A stretch of DNA of 64,000 bases, from the NCBI RefSeq assembly GCF_048773025.1, contig NC_133545.1, positions 74,672,001-74,736,000 on the forward strand, read 5' to 3'. The notes beneath the pieces were generated by a model that saw nothing but the letters and a program-made list of their open reading frames with translations, did not search any database and was not told the origin of the DNA. This document shows, in pieces, positions 1 to 13,465 of the stretch. Made by a program: the position numbers and the translations under genes. The stretch's first letter is position 1. Each line of letters begins with the position of its first letter. The DNA comes from Camelus bactrianus. Its lineage: Eukaryota; Chordata; Mammalia; Artiodactyla; Camelidae.

Positions 1-3000
1 AATTCTCAGCAAGTATTTTTAATAGTATTTTTATTTCATAAGCTCCTAACAGTTTTTATTGATATATTTGAATTCAGCCAGGTTTTTATTCCCCTTGCCC
101 ACGCACCCCTCCCCCCAGCCAGGTTTTGTAATGTTCATAACCCCCACCATGCTTAATTATTAAGTAAATCAGTTTGCAAGCAGAAGCTTTCTTATTCACG
201 TATTTAAGGCTAAGCTTTAAGAAAAAAAACTTCATTTGTAAATACATACAATTCCATAGGAAGTCACAAATCCTCAAAAAAATCCTCAAAACAGAAAAAT
301 GTGCTTTCTCAGGGTTATCCTGATACAGAAATGAAACCTGGGAGAAATATTTTTACAATAGAAAAAGGATTCAGTATATGGTGGAAACATGGAGTCCCAA
401 TTGGCTACAGTAGTAACGTACATTGTAAGAGGTAAGAGTGATACTTTTATTTATCAGTGATGCAAACTTAATCCCTGAAAGGCACATTCCTTTGTAACAA
501 TTTTGTTTAATCTTCTTCCTTGTTTGATGAAAATATATATACAAAATTGTACACATTAAAACCAGGATTTGGTTTCAATGTGCTTTAGCAGCATTGAATT
601 CTAAAACTCTTCTTTTCCTCTATTATTAGTTTGAATAAATAATCACATTTTCTGGAGATCAGAGCATTCAGTATGAAATGTCAAAATGCAGGAGAAAAAA
701 AGAGGAGTTGTTTTTAACTAGCCAGAAAGAATTACACAGTGAAAGTGCACAATGAGTCCTCCGTCTGTGTAGGTCACGGCACATCTTGCCTTTTTCGGTG
801 GGCTGTCTGCTAACTGATGGTCCCACGCTCCAGGGCAACAAGGATCCCAGTGTTCCTCAGTTTCCACAAGAAAAAGGTAAGTTCAGAAAAAGAAACTGAC
901 TTAGGGGATGAGACAGACTAAAAGGTATTAATTATGACGTATATTTGAAACTGGAGGGAAGAAAGTGGGTCTGTCTTAGTTTTCAAAATTTGTTTTTGCT
1001 TTGCACATTAAACCCTTCAAAATATAGGTAAGTGAAAGGTAAAATGGAAACCATGCAACAGTGAGATTCTATAAGGTGAGATAAAGTTTGACCTACTTCT
1101 TAACAAAACATCCAAATGGAATGTGAATGGTAATGAAAATTAAAGCTTGTGAAGAAGCCTAGAAAAATGAGGCAAGCCCAGAACTCAGAGCGTAATTATA
1201 AAGTGCTTAGAGCCCCTTAGTTAAACAGCCCACGTGAATACAAAATTAACCTTAAGGCCATTCAGGGAAGAGAAATAATTAAGCAAGATGTGAAACGGCG
1301 AGGAAGGCAACCACCAACATGGTTAGTGTCAGGGCAACACCCGCCAAAGCTCATCCACCATGAGCCTAATACCTTGATTCCTGTCTGCTTGCTAAATGTT
1401 CCTTTGGAGTAAGAAAGTGTGGTTTTTTTCCTGAAGGTTTATTTTATGGGGGAAACTTCTTGTGCTTTAATAAGGATTTCCCCTGGACAGATGTGCATCT
1501 CTCTAGATAAAGATCATTTACAGTTATTTTGCTGTTACTCCAAATTTACAAAATGCAGCAGATGAAGTTGTTGGTCCTTGGTGTTTAGTGTCCTTATCTG
1601 CTTGAATCTGCAGCAGGAAGGATACATTATCAGACAGCATTAGCCTAGTTCCCATTTTCAAATCTACCTGTGTCAGCAGTGATATTTTAAGAAATCATTT
1701 TCTCCTTATATTCTCAAAGAGCTTTTAAAAAACAATGACTTTATTTATTCTTCACATTTTTGGAGGTAGGTCAAAGATACCCTCTTGTTGCACGTGATGA
1801 AACTGAGGCATAGTGAGCTTAGGTGACTTGTTTCCGGGAACACAGAAAATCCATGGTGGACGAAGGATGAAAATTCAGAGTAAGTGGCCAACACGTGGCA
1901 TGCATATTATATATACTTTTATATGTGACAACAAATTACAGAGCACTGCCTGGGTAGCACTTGGTAAGGAAAACCTGTTTTGATTATTGTTCATTTCACT
2001 GAGACTGTGGACCGGGAAGACAGAAGGGGCTTCTGTCATCACCAGCTCTCTCACCTGGGAAGATTCAGAGTCACCAAGGGACTGCAGAGCCCATCAGGGA
2101 CTACCACTCAGGTCAGCTTGACTCCAGAATTACCGTCTTTAACCACTAGTATCCACACTGGCTTAATACAAGTAGAACTGTGCTTAGGGAGTCATTTCAT
2201 ATAAAAACAAGACATCAGAATCTGTAAAACATGTTTATAAATCTCACTGACATATTGGTGTTAGAGCTAAGAAACCAGGAAAAAAATCAGTATATGGAGA
2301 GAAGATGGAATATGGAAAGGAAAGAATTCAAAGTGTATGGTCTGTTAATATTGAAGATCTGCACTTTACCTTTGTACATTATTTCCTGGTAAACTATTTC
2401 CTTGCAGCTATATTTGTACTTAGCAGGGCTGACTTTTCTGTATGTTTAATCTCCAATTCAATAAATCATATTCTCGTAACCATATTTCTCCTCCCTCTGC
2501 CCAGCTCAGAGGGCTTTTGATTTGGGGATTGTAGACATGCCATAGATCCTCTCTTTTAAAAAGTTAAGTCTTTACAAATGATAATTTAGCCTAAACTCCT
2601 ATGTTTTTATGTTTAAAAAAATAAATCACTTAATATTTGGCATATAAACTAATCTTGATAGAGCAATCATTGCTCTAAGCATGTGGGAATGTCATCATTT
2701 ACTCTAATATGAGTATAAGAACTATTTCTACGTGTAGGCTTCTGAAAATCTAGACAGGCAGACAGCCTTGCCTCAACTCACAGAAGGCCCCGAAGAATAG
2801 AAAAACAGAAATGAGTCTTTAAAATCAGTTTTCCATAATGTCAAAATCCTACCACTAAAGTAGAATGCTTTAGTAAAAAAAAAAAAAATTCCATAGCAAT
2901 ACTTAGGTCATCGAGACGTGATTTAAAATCCACATTACCCAATTCATTATTTAAATGACCCATCTCTGAACTGTTTATATGATTGGCCATCATGTTAGTA

Positions 3001-3149
3001 AGCAAACTGTAACATAAGACACAAACTTGCAGAAGTGGTTTCCAAATGTAAAAAATCATAATGTTCATGAATTTTAGTCTTTTCAGATTTTTATCAGATG
3101 GTGCCTTTTTCATTGAAAGCTCCTGTGCTCATGTTTATTCAAAAGAGTT
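1..3149 (-). other. NAPEPLD: Probable NAPEPLD 3' UTR and downstream flank
   Basis: This stretch follows the NAPEPLD stop codon on the minus strand and holds no convincing coding sequence. Minus-strand AATAAA signals occur at 3134-3139, only about 11 bases after the stop and so probably too close to be the main site, and in a cluster at 30-35, 55-60 and 85-90. Which one is used cannot be decided here. A MIR-like remnant lies at about 1735-1890. In human the next gene on this side, ARMC10, is convergent with NAPEPLD; no ARMC10 coding sequence is visible, so it would lie beyond position 1. The UTR assignment is inference. Confidence 0.35.
1735..1890 (-). repeat. MIR-like SINE remnant
   Basis: On the minus strand the order of landmarks follows MIR: a clotting of words like the 'loss of control, then CTCAGTTTC' core, read here in reverse as 'gatgaaactgaggca' followed by 'gtgacttg'. 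It is strongly diverged, as expected of an ancient mammalian element. The limits are approximate. Confidence 0.6.
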
Positions 3150-3266
3150 TTAATCATCAGTATTAAGGTACCTTGATTCTCCATGCTTCAAGACAAAAAA
3201 ATCTTCAGTCTTAAGTCCGTATCTTTCTAGAGCCTCACTCAGCTTCACTGGAGGTTCTAAGTAATG
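3150..3266 (-). CDS. NAPEPLD: NAPEPLD last coding exon
   Basis: This exon encodes the C-terminal 38 residues of NAPE-PLD, from HYLEPPVKL to NTDD, and the TAA stop at 3150-3152. The acceptor on the minus strand is a pyrimidine tract ending in CAG, with the exon beginning CAT TAC in phase 0. This matches the phase of the preceding donor at 7912. The segment closes the metallo-beta-lactamase fold and includes the conserved [12 protein letters not shown] stretch. Human NAPE-PLD continues after DD with ENF; here the next codon is TAA, so the protein is three residues shorter. Mouse also differs at this point and is longer, so the tail is known to vary. Identification rests on near identity to the remembered human and mouse proteins. 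Confidence 0.96.
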   Translation of the reverse strand, partial: HYLEPPVKLSEALERYGLKTEDFFVLKHGESRYLNTDD

Positions 3267-6200
3267 CTGGCAAAGGACAGAGGAAAAAGTGGAAAGAGAG
3301 TAAGCATACGTATATTTGGGATGATATCTCAAATAAAAGGTCAAAGTAAAAGAACCAGCATAGCCTACGTAAAATAATACTCTTTCCACTGGAGTGTTAG
3401 CAAATAAGCCAGTCACAGTGTCTTTGATTTTTCCTTCAAGTTAGGAAAAAATGCTGAGTAAGATAGAACTTCATAGTAGTAACAGCCCAAAGTGTTAAAA
3501 CCTTGCAAGTAAAGGAGAAAGATAAATTCAATCCTGATGCCATTTTTAACACTTTAATTTCCAGAATCAAAGCTGAAAAGCATTAGAAGTCTATTGTTTT
3601 GTAAAGCCCCACCCAAAAATCCATTCCTTCCTATCATTTTAAACACTATGTTATTAACACCTCATAGCATTATTTTATGTTTTCCTAGCAGAAATGATGC
3701 AGTTCCAGAAAGCACCTTCTTTCTGTAGGTCTAAGAATTCTGTAAATAACGGTATAATTCTTTTAATGTACTCTGCAGTGATTATAAAGACATGTCTTTG
3801 CATCTTGATAGAGTAGTGCTTTTTTCCTTTTTCATCTTTATTAGGTAGAACTGTTAGTTTGACTGCACATACATATTATATTGCAGGTAAGTACATGTAC
3901 AACATGCTGCACACTTTTAGTTTATATATATACGCTGGGCATTGTTTCTAAGAATTGATTAGGGCTTTAGCTTTTTAAACTTACATAGTTACCAAAGTTA
4001 TAAAGCCAACCACAAAATAAGAATTAACAGAATGTGGTAATATAATTAAGTCAATCTATTCAAACTTAGGCTGAACAGCATAAAATCTGATTTCCCTACA
4101 TGAAATCCCAGTCTAAATGGGATCCATGCTAAAGATACAGTTAGAGAATTAAGTGTTACCAATACTTTGGGAGAATGTAAACGCGGAGATTGTACGGAGG
4201 GTGAGTGTGTGTAAGCAAATGCTAGGGAAGGTATTTCAGGCTGAAGGAGGGCAGTTACCCTCAAGCTGCAGCCAGACTCTGATGCTGTCTAAGGAGTGAA
4301 GAGGGGCCTGGGGAACAGAGCTGGTGGGGGGAATTTTTGTTCCCTTTTTCACAGCTCAGAAAAAAACCCAGCACCTTGTTAAAGAATAGACTATTTGAAT
4401 ATGTATTGTTCTAACTACTGAATAGTTATTAAAGGTATAAAAGATAAATCATTTCACCAGTTATTTTGGTCTAAATCTTTACATTGTATAGTAGCTATTT
4501 TTACAATGAATAAAGGGGAAAAAATAGCTATTACACAAAGGGTTTTTTCCTGGTTTCAGTTAGAAAAGCTGTAACAGGTGGATGTTAAAGCAGGAATAAA
4601 AATCCAGTCTAAGTCTGCTTGTGCTTTTCATGCAGCAGGGCCTCCCGAGCACCCAGAGTAGCCAGGCGAGTGAACCAAATAAAACTTGCTTTCCTGGAGC
4701 TTACATCCCACTGGAGAGACAGATAAGAAATGAATAAGAACATAGGTGGTACCTCAGTGGTTGATGCGTACTGGGGAGAAACTGGTTGGTAAGTGTGGGA
4801 AATGCAAGTTGAATTCTAAATACAATCATCTAAGAAGTCCTTTTCGAGAAGGCAGCATCTGAACAGAGACCCAATGGAGCAGGCTGCGCTGCGCTTTGTG
4901 GGCGAGTGCGATGGTCCTTCTGGAAGAGGAATGTCAGGACCAGACTTAAGGTAACAGTGCCTCCCCTGTGCAGTGTTGAGAACAGACTGTAAGGGGGCAG
5001 TGTGGCGGCAGAGAAGGTGGTGAGCAGTCGTCAAAACAGCATCCGGAGGGTGAGCTGAGTGCATGTTGGGGAAAAGCCGGATGGGGGCTAGGAGAGAGAG
5101 AAGTCAAGGTTTTGGCTGGACTAGCTGGAAGAAGGGTGTTGCCATTGAGATGTGATAGAAACAAGTTTGAGGGAAGATTGGGAAGTTTGGTCTTAGACTT
5201 AAGTTTTGGGTACCTACCAGACATCCACGTGGAGATGTCACGAAGGCAGTTGGATATATAAACGTGGACTGTAGGGGGGAAGCAGGCTAGAGAGGTACAG
5301 TGGATGGATGCTGTTGAAAGCCGTAAGACTGAAGAGATCGCCAAAGCAGCAACCAGCTAGAGACGAGAAGGGCCCCCAGACTGAGTCCTGAGGCGCACAC
5401 AGCTGAGAAGGAAGGGAGGAGGGCAGCTAGCAGCAGAGATTAAGAAGGTGCATGTACTCCCAGGAAACCCAGCCAAGTTTTCTGTGGCTTAAGATGGACT
5501 GGTTCACTAACAGTTACTGGCCACACATATCTTTTCTTCCCACCTGCTCACCTGTTATGTTAGGGGGTCAGGGGTGCCCTTCTGAGGAACTGATGTCAAC
5601 TATGCTCTGGTTACCCATTATTCCTAGAGATAACCACTTACAGGACTAGCCGACAGCAGGAATCTACTTTTAGCCTTTTTTATGTACACAGGAGATTGCT
5701 AACCATGCCCCCCAATAAAATGTAACTTTAAATAATAGCCTAAGGCAATTAGCTTCCCTTGCAAAGCTGTTTTGAAGAGATTTCAAATGAAATTCTTTTT
5801 CCCCTGTGCTCTGCAAGTCTTGGTCAACAGTACACTTACACAAATAATTTCTTTCCTAAACTGTAACTTTAGTTACAAGCTATACCTCAGTGTGGATTTT
5901 AATGCTCCCGTATCTTTTTGAGTTTCTTCATAGGTCAATTCTTGGCTGTTTCAACCACCTAGAAGATAACTCTAGACAGAGGCAAGTGACTGACAGCTGT
6001 CTCTTAGCACAAGTGCTTTAGTCCCACAGGGAAGATAAAAATGCCCAACAGCCAAGGGACCAAAGCAAGACAGATGGGAGACAGAGGGGAGCAAGCGGTG
6101 AAAGCAGATACCACCAGGACTCTGGCCCCGTTAAGGGCCAGGCCGCCCGCCCCATACGAGGGCCACTGTTCCGCAGTCTGTGCCAGCAGGGGTTCCAAAT

Positions 6201-7911
6201 AAAGACCCTGGTCATTTAAGAAGTTAGACGTGTATTACATAGTCCTTGAAATTTGTTTCCACAAATAGTAAGTTTTAAGTGCTTAAATACATGAGGAAAT
6301 TCACTCATTCTTTAGATAAACCCAGTGCTGCTCTGTGTCCAATCTAAAAGTGTTGCCAAGTCAAGGACATCGTTAATCTGCTCATATTATAATAACCACT
6401 TTAAAATGATTTGCATTTAAGTGTCTGCAAAGCACAGGCTAAACATCTCCCCCAATTCCATCTACTTTTATAATTTATTTAGCAAACTCATAGTTGTCAG
6501 ATTATGCAATTAATGTCACAAAGACAGTGATGTTTCATTAAGAAATACGTTTAAGAAATAGATGTAGGTTAGATTTATAATAGGGATAGTTCTTGAAGGC
6601 TGAGGTTTTCTCTCATCTTCTCATGCCAGTGAAGAGCATAACTCTCTTAACAATTACACAAGTTAAAAATCTAGGAGTCATCCTTGATTCTTTTCTTTGC
6701 ACAGGCTTAATAAATACTGCTACTTCATCTAAGATGCTGGAATATATTATATATGGAACATAAACATCCACATCTAAATAATCTCTACACACATGGAACT
6801 CATACATACCTGGAGTAAGAAACTGCCACCTAATACAGTGGTCTCCCAGTGGAAACCAGTATCCGCTTCTCCCTTCTCCAGGTACACACACACACTCAGA
6901 TTCTCCTTCACCCTTCTCATGCCCATCATTCATTCACTGATTCTATTCTGTCCCCTCCCCGGCGAGGCTCAGGGTTGCAGCATCACAGAATCGAAATTTT
7001 GATTGGGGGGAGGCAGACAGTGCATTAATTTTGGAACAAAATGCAACTAGGAAGAGGGCATGTCAGAGGCAGTGCTCAGAACAGCGTGACAGCACACGCC
7101 CCCGCAGAGCCACACAGGGATGTGGAAGAGGCCACACAGCAAAGCAGAAGCAACCAAACTCAACTGTCTTTTCTAAATTTTGCTTAGGGCAGGCCCTGAA
7201 TCCAGGAAAAGGAGAGAAACCATTTTGCTAAGCTTCTGCTTGATTCCAGAACTCTGGCTAGTAGCACAGTTCTGGGTTTAGCTACCATAAGGAAAAGTCA
7301 GCTCTTTCTGTGTTAGTCTAGGAATAAAACCACCATTTATCCCAATGCCTGGCACACAGCAGACACGGAATCTGTTTACTGTCAGTAAAGTTCCAAGCTG
7401 CCCAGCCTTACTTCCCCCACTGCCCTCTGTATCATCCACACACTGGCTGAACTGACTCCTCACCAGTCCCCGTGCTCGCTGCCTCCAGTCCCACACGCAC
7501 CTTCTCACAGCCAAGGTCAGGTGCCACCTCTTCCATGAAGATCTCCCTCATCCCTTCAGTCAGGAAGTCCCTGCCTCTGAGACCACTTCATCTGTCCCCC
7601 TTTACAGCACTTACCCCTTTAACACCTGTTTTAAAGTAATTATGTAGATGTCTTCTATCTTCCGCTAGAGTGAAAGCCTCGTTTCCTAAGACTGCACACA
7701 TTTTTGGTTATATAAACACCGCTGCATTAGCTACAGAAGTAAAAGAACAGCATGTATTGAAAGTTTTTTTCACTGTTAAGAGTGTTTCACTAAAGTGATT
7801 TACCACCCTGCAGGTTCTGATTCCAGTTTGGTTTCCGAACACACAAGGGTACAGTGGTGCCTGAATCCTATCACACACAACCCAAGTTATTTTTATCACA
7901 ATCATACTCAC
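3267..7911. other. NAPEPLD intron between the last two coding exons
   Basis: This 4.6-kb intron shows no gene. Positions about 4640-5450 resemble a long, old, purine-rich interspersed repeat of a kind common in mammals (landmarks 'gagcttacat' and 'gcagttggatat'), but I cannot name the family. An L2 remnant lies at about 7480-7690. Short open frames here, for example at 4946-5344 on the minus strand, are not supported by any recognisable protein similarity. Confidence 0.7.
7480..7690 (+). repeat. L2 LINE 3' remnant
   Basis: The text follows the diverged 3' part of L2: 'gccacctcttccatgaagatctccctcat', then 'tttacagcacttacc', then 'tagagtgaaagcctc', here quoted in pieces. Old and truncated; limits approximate. 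Confidence 0.6.
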
Positions 7912-8026
7912 CTCATTTGCTAAGGCAAAAGTTCCCCAGTGAATTGCCAGAGATTTCTTTGCTTGAACATCAATATGAATCCGTACAGCCTCTTCTGGAT
8001 CTACATGCTGGTATTTCATAAACCAC
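7912..8026 (-). CDS. NAPEPLD: NAPEPLD penultimate coding exon
   Basis: This 115-base exon encodes [12 protein letters not shown] through [12 protein letters not shown]. Its first base G completes the arginine codon split with the upstream exon (AG|G). The acceptor reads TTTTACCAG and the donor GAG|GTGAGT, both strong. It carries His342 in AIHWGTF, equivalent to human His343, one of the ligands of the second catalytic zinc, so the exon is essential for activity. The segment is nearly identical to human, with small changes such as [10 protein letters not shown] for HTDVQTKKSM. Upstream lies a 7.1-kb intron filled with plus-strand L1 sequence, and downstream a 4.6-kb intron. Confidence 0.97.
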
Positions 8027-8624
8027 CTGGTAAAACACAGCAATTTATTAATTCTGGTCTTTGAAATTAGTGTTTATTTCTAATCACTACATCTAGTTAA
8101 CCTTTAAGATTCTGCACCGGAATAAACCACAGTAGGCAAAACCATCTCTCTTCATTCCACTTTTCTGCTGGAAAAAAATAAGCAAAATCTTTCTTGTACA
8201 AACTGCCATACAGTTAAGTCTCAAGCAAAACTCCTCCTTGAATAGTAAGATTTTGTTTCACACGTCTTATGATTTTTTTTACTGATTTATTCTGAAGATA
8301 TACCTTACCATTACTTGAAAAAAGTATGTATCTTGCAATCCTGGTACTAATCAAAGAAACTGAATAATGGGTAAAGAACTAGAAACCAAAACTCCAGTTG
8401 CAGAATGACCTGAAAAGCTTGCCGAAACTTACTTTTCTAAATTGTGCTAAAGAGAAAAGCAAACAAAAATTAGTGTATAATTTGTTAAGGTTGGGAGTAA
8501 AAAAAAAAAATCCAATTATTTACAAACATCGTACAACTGAGTGAGGTGTCTGCTTGGGAAGAAGAGGGTACATCAGGGGGACAGAATGGAGACAGTGGAA
8601 ACCCTGAAAGGCCGCCTCATGCCT

Positions 8625-8830
8625 GGGAAGCACTGGGCTCAGGAGACAGGGCGCCCGGCATGAATCCCAGTGCTGCCCATTGCTAGGAATGCCTCTGGGG
8701 CCACTTCAAATTCTCTAGCTTCCATTTCCTCATCTGTGAGGTGGAAGCTATGCCACCACTTCACAAGGGTGCTGGGAGGATTAAACAAGGCAAAATTTAC
8801 TGAAAGCATCCAGCACAGCACCTGCTTCAC
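8625..8830 (+). repeat. MIR SINE remnant
   Basis: The region contains the MIR core order: 'catttcctcatctgtgag', then a GGAGGATTAAA motif, then the CAGCACAGCACCTGC end. Diverged by many changes, as expected for this ancient family. Confidence 0.65.
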
Positions 8831-10644
8831 AGAATTCTCCCAAAAGAGAGCTGACAGAACAACACTTTCAAAAGAATTCCGATACAAAGCAAAAAAAGTA
8901 TACTATCAACAAGCAAGTCCTTCGCTTTCCCAGCCATCAGTTTAGAAGAGGAAGAACACTGTCTTCACACTGTTCCTGTCCCAAGTCTGCTACTGCAACT
9001 CGGGCTGCAGTGAGGACGAGGGAGGTGGGTCCAGCACCAGTGCTCCTGCGCTTTACACAACACAGCACGGGGAAGCCCCTCCAACGGCGGGAGGGCTGTT
9101 ACTTCCTGTTCGGAGCTGCCGGCCAGATGGGCGCCCAGAGACAAAGCCCCGTGTGCCTCCCAGGGGCAGATCAGAGAAGCACTTGTGCCACCCTGTCCCC
9201 TGACACTCCAGATTCAGAGCTAGAGGAAAACAGGTTTGGGTGTTTTCCACTTTTTTTTTTTTTTTTTAACTCCTTCAAAGCAAAGGAACAGACGTATTCC
9301 TTTATACCCTGATGTCTATCTGAAATAAATTTACAATGTTAATTACTTCGGTATGAAAATCAATAAAATCCTCATGGATTTGGATAGACCACCTCGTGAC
9401 AGAAGGTCTCAAAGTAAGGATGAAAACATTCCAGCATCTCACTGAAAGGCACTGTGGGGTGAACTGTCTTACATTTACAGAGTACTTGGGAGTTTTGTTG
9501 ATAACATTATTTCTAAAATTTTAGTCCTGACCAGAGAACTGTACTGCATAGCAGACACTACCACAATTTAGTTCTTTTAGAAGAATTTAGAACTTCTTTC
9601 AGAATGTTCTCCCCATCCTTCTCCCACCTTAGTAACAAAACAGCTGCTGAGCAAGCAGGAAGGGGGAATCAAGTGAGTGCATCTGTGTAGTTGGGCTACA
9701 CACATTTTATCACATGTATATGCAAGTCTCTTCTGCTACATATGAAAATTTACTTTCACAATTATCAATATTCTAATATATTATCAGATACCAATACCAC
9801 ATATCAATATCATAAAATTCATTTGTAAACAAGTTGATGTTTTGAGAGATTTCATTAGAATTCAGAATTAGAATTATGTGGAAAAGTGAAATTGAAGCAC
9901 TATTATTCACCTTATATAAAAAATTATAAACAAAATATACAGTCCCTTGAATGAAGAAAAGGAAAAACATTAATAAAGTGATGAAAGTGTTTTGGTGAAC
10001 TTCAATGATCAGATCTGCTCAACTGACCTGTGTGTCACTGCTCTTCCCGGTACTGTACTGCCTACGTGAAGTGCCATCCTACACGCCAGTCTGTGTGCAC
10101 ACGCACATTTCAGGAAATAAAACATATTTTAATTCGCCTTTTGCTACTTTTAGTGTTTCTTTCATTTCACTTCAGCCAGAATTGACTGAAATCTAGCTGA
10201 ATTCTTTTGAAATCACCTCTCTTCCTTAAACAGTATTGAGGAAAACACAGGCAGCAGATGGGTCTCTTGGGTCTCAGATGCTAGTGTGACCTTTATCTAC
10301 TCTGAAGACAGGTGATGAGGATGTTAAGGCTGGAGGGTGAGGAGTGAGTAATGCAACAGTGTCTTTACCAGACTAAATAAAACCATCACAAGGAACTAAT
10401 GCTACTGGCCAAGTACTTGCTTTTTCTCCATTAAACACAGGACAGGGGACGGGTAAATGGAACAAAAAGTGGTCACAGAATGAGAGGATCCTCAAGGAAG
10501 AGCAGAGTTAGGTTTGATTACTGGCTGATCTGTTTAACTTGAGTAGGAATGGTACGTGAACTTCTGGCTAGGTAGACTAATTCTTTAAACATTGGTCCTT
10601 TTTTCTTGGTAATATGATTTCTAGTTTTAAATAATTAACAGGTA

Positions 10645-13465
10645 TGACTGTGATTAAAATATTTTCATACGAACTATATGGAAACAACTTGGAAAACCTA
10701 GAAGAAATGGACAAGTTTCTGGAAACAGCGCACCAAGACTGAATCAAGAAGAAATAGACCACTTGAACAGACCAATCACTAGAAACGAAATAGAATAAGC
10801 AATTTAACAACCTCCCTACAAACAAAAGTCCAGGACCAGTTGGCTTCACTGGGGAATTCTAGCACACAAAGAACTCATACCAGTCCTTCTCAAACTCCAA
10901 AAGACTGAAGGGGAGGGAATACTCCCTAACTCATTCTATGAAGCCACCGTTAATCACCCCGATACCAAAAGTCAGACAAACATACTAACCAGAAAGGAAG
11001 GTTACTAGCCAGTATCACGATGAACATAGATGCAAAACTCCTCAACAAAATATTAGCCAACAGAATTCAACAAATGAAAAAGTCCATAAACGCCACGATC
11101 AAACTGGATTCATCTCAAGGACACAGGGATGGTTCCAGATACACTACGCAACATGATACACCACATTAACAATAAGGGACAAAAACCACATGATGATCTC
11201 AAAAGATGCAGAATAAGCATTTGATAAAATTCAACACCCATTTATGATAAAAACTTACCAGTAAGAGCGGGTATAGAGGGAACATACCTCAACATAATAA
11301 AAGCTATTTATGACAAACCCACAGCCATCACAGTACTCAATGGTGAAAAACTCAAGAGCCTTCCCACAAAAATCTGGAACCAAGGATGCCCACTCTCACT
11401 TCTATTCAACATAGTTGTGGCAGTCCCAGCCACAGCAATCAGGCAAGAACAAGAAATAAAAGGGATCCAAACTGGAAGAGAAGAGGTGAAATTGTCACTA
11501 TATGTGGATGACATAATACTATATATAGAAAACCCTAAAAGCTCCACACAAAAACTATTAGAGCTGATAAAAGAATTCAGCAAGGTAGCAGGATATGAGA
11601 TTAACATACAAAAATTAGCTGCATTTCTTACACTAACAATGAATTAGCAGGAAAAGAAAGAATCCCTTTTAAAATTGCATCCAAAACAATAAAATACTTA
11701 GGAATAAATCTGACAAAGGAGGTGAAACACTTACACATGGAGAACTACAAAACATTAATTAAAGAAATTAAAGATGACAAAGATATGGAAAGATACCCCA
11801 CGATCTTGGACTGGAAGAATTAATATTGTTGAAATGGCCATGCTACCCAAAGCAATCTACAGATTTAATGAAATCCCTATCAAATTACCCAGGACATTTT
11901 CCACAGAAGTTGAACAAATAATCTTAAAATTTGTATGGAATTACAAAAGACCCAGAATTGCCAAAGCAATACTAAAGAAAAAGAATGAAGCTGGAGGAAT
12001 AACCCGCCCAGACTTCAGACAATACTACAGAGCTACAGTAATCAGTGTGGTATTAGCATAAAAACAGACATATGGATCAATGGAACAGAACAGAGCCCAG
12101 AAGTAAACCCACAGACCTACAGTCAACCTTCAACAAAGGAGGCAAGAATATACAAGGGAGAAAAGACAGTCTCTTCAGCAAGTGGTGGTAGGGAAACTGG
12201 ACAGCAGCATGTAAATCAGTGAAGTTAGAACACTCCCTCACTCCACACACAAGAAGAAACTCAAAACTGGCTTAAAGCCTTAAATATAAGACAAGACACA
12301 ATAAATCTAGACAAGAACACGGGTAAAACATTCTGACATAAATCTCAGTAATGTTCTCCTAGGGCAGTAGAAATAAGAGGAAAAATAAACAAATGGGACT
12401 TAATTAAACTTATGAACTTTGGCACAGCAAAGGAAACCATAAGCAAAACAAAATGACAACCTACAATGGACAAGGGCTTGATTTCCAGAATATATAAACA
12501 GCTCATACAAATTAGTAAGATAAAAAAGAAAATCCAAAAATGGGCAGATAACCCAAACAAGCAATTCTCCAATGAAGACATACGAATGACCAATAGGCAC
12601 ATGAAAAAATGTTCAGTATCACTCACTATCAGATAAGTGCAAATCAAAACTATAATGAGGTATCATCTCATACCAGTCAGAAATGGCCATCGTTCAAAAA
12701 TCCACAAATGCTAAATGCTGGAGAAAATGTGGATAAATGGGAACCCTCCTACACTGTTGGTGGGAATGCAGTTTGGTGCGGCCATTGTGGAAAACAGTAT
12801 GGAGATTCCTCAAAACACTAAAATAGACATAACACATGATCCAGCAATCCCACTCTTGGGCATATACCCAGAGAGAACCTTAATTCAAAATGACACCTGC
12901 ACCCCAATGTTCATAGCAGCACTATTTACAATAGCCAAGACATGGAAGCAACCTAAATGTCCATCAAGAGATGACTGGATAAAGACATTTCCCTATATTT
13001 ATACAATGGAATACTACTCAGCCATGAAAAAGATAAAATAATGCCATTTGCAGCAATATGGATGGCCCTAGAGAATGTCATTCTAAGTGAAGTAAGCCAG
13101 AAAGAGAAAGAAAAATACCATATCACTTATATGTGGAATCTAAGGTGGGGGGGAGACAAATGAACTTACACATAAAACAGAAACAGACTCACAGACATAG
13201 AATACAGATTTCTGGTTGCCAAGGGAGAGGGAAGGGATAAACTGGGAGTTCAATATAATGCAGGAACTGACTAGTACATATAAAATAAACGAGTTTACAC
13301 TACTTTATAGCACAGGAGACTTTATTCAGTATCTTGTAGTAGCTTATGGTGAGTAAGAATGAAAATGAATATGTGTATATTCATGTATGTCTGAAGCATT
13401 GTGCTGTACACCGGAAACTGACACAACATTGTAAAATCACTGTACTTCAATTAAAAAACAAAAGA
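10645..13465 (+). repeat. L1 LINE, 5'-truncated
   Basis: The 2.8-kb copy begins inside the ORF2 reverse-transcriptase region and runs to a complete 3' end. Recognisable ORF2 pieces include [18 protein letters not shown], which holds the catalytic YVDD-type box, near 11490-11550, and the [12 protein letters not shown] segment near 12000. The 3' UTR ends with the phrase 'gtgctgtacaccggaaactgac' in shortened form, then 'acttcaattaaaaaa'. The reading frame is broken by several stops and shifts, so the copy is dead. It lies antisense in a NAPEPLD intron. The 5' limit is approximate. Confidence 0.9.

Noticed and set aside
11417-12061. Reverse-transcriptase open frames as a live retroelement
   Set aside because: They are pieces of 5'-truncated L1 copies with broken frames and no promoter region.
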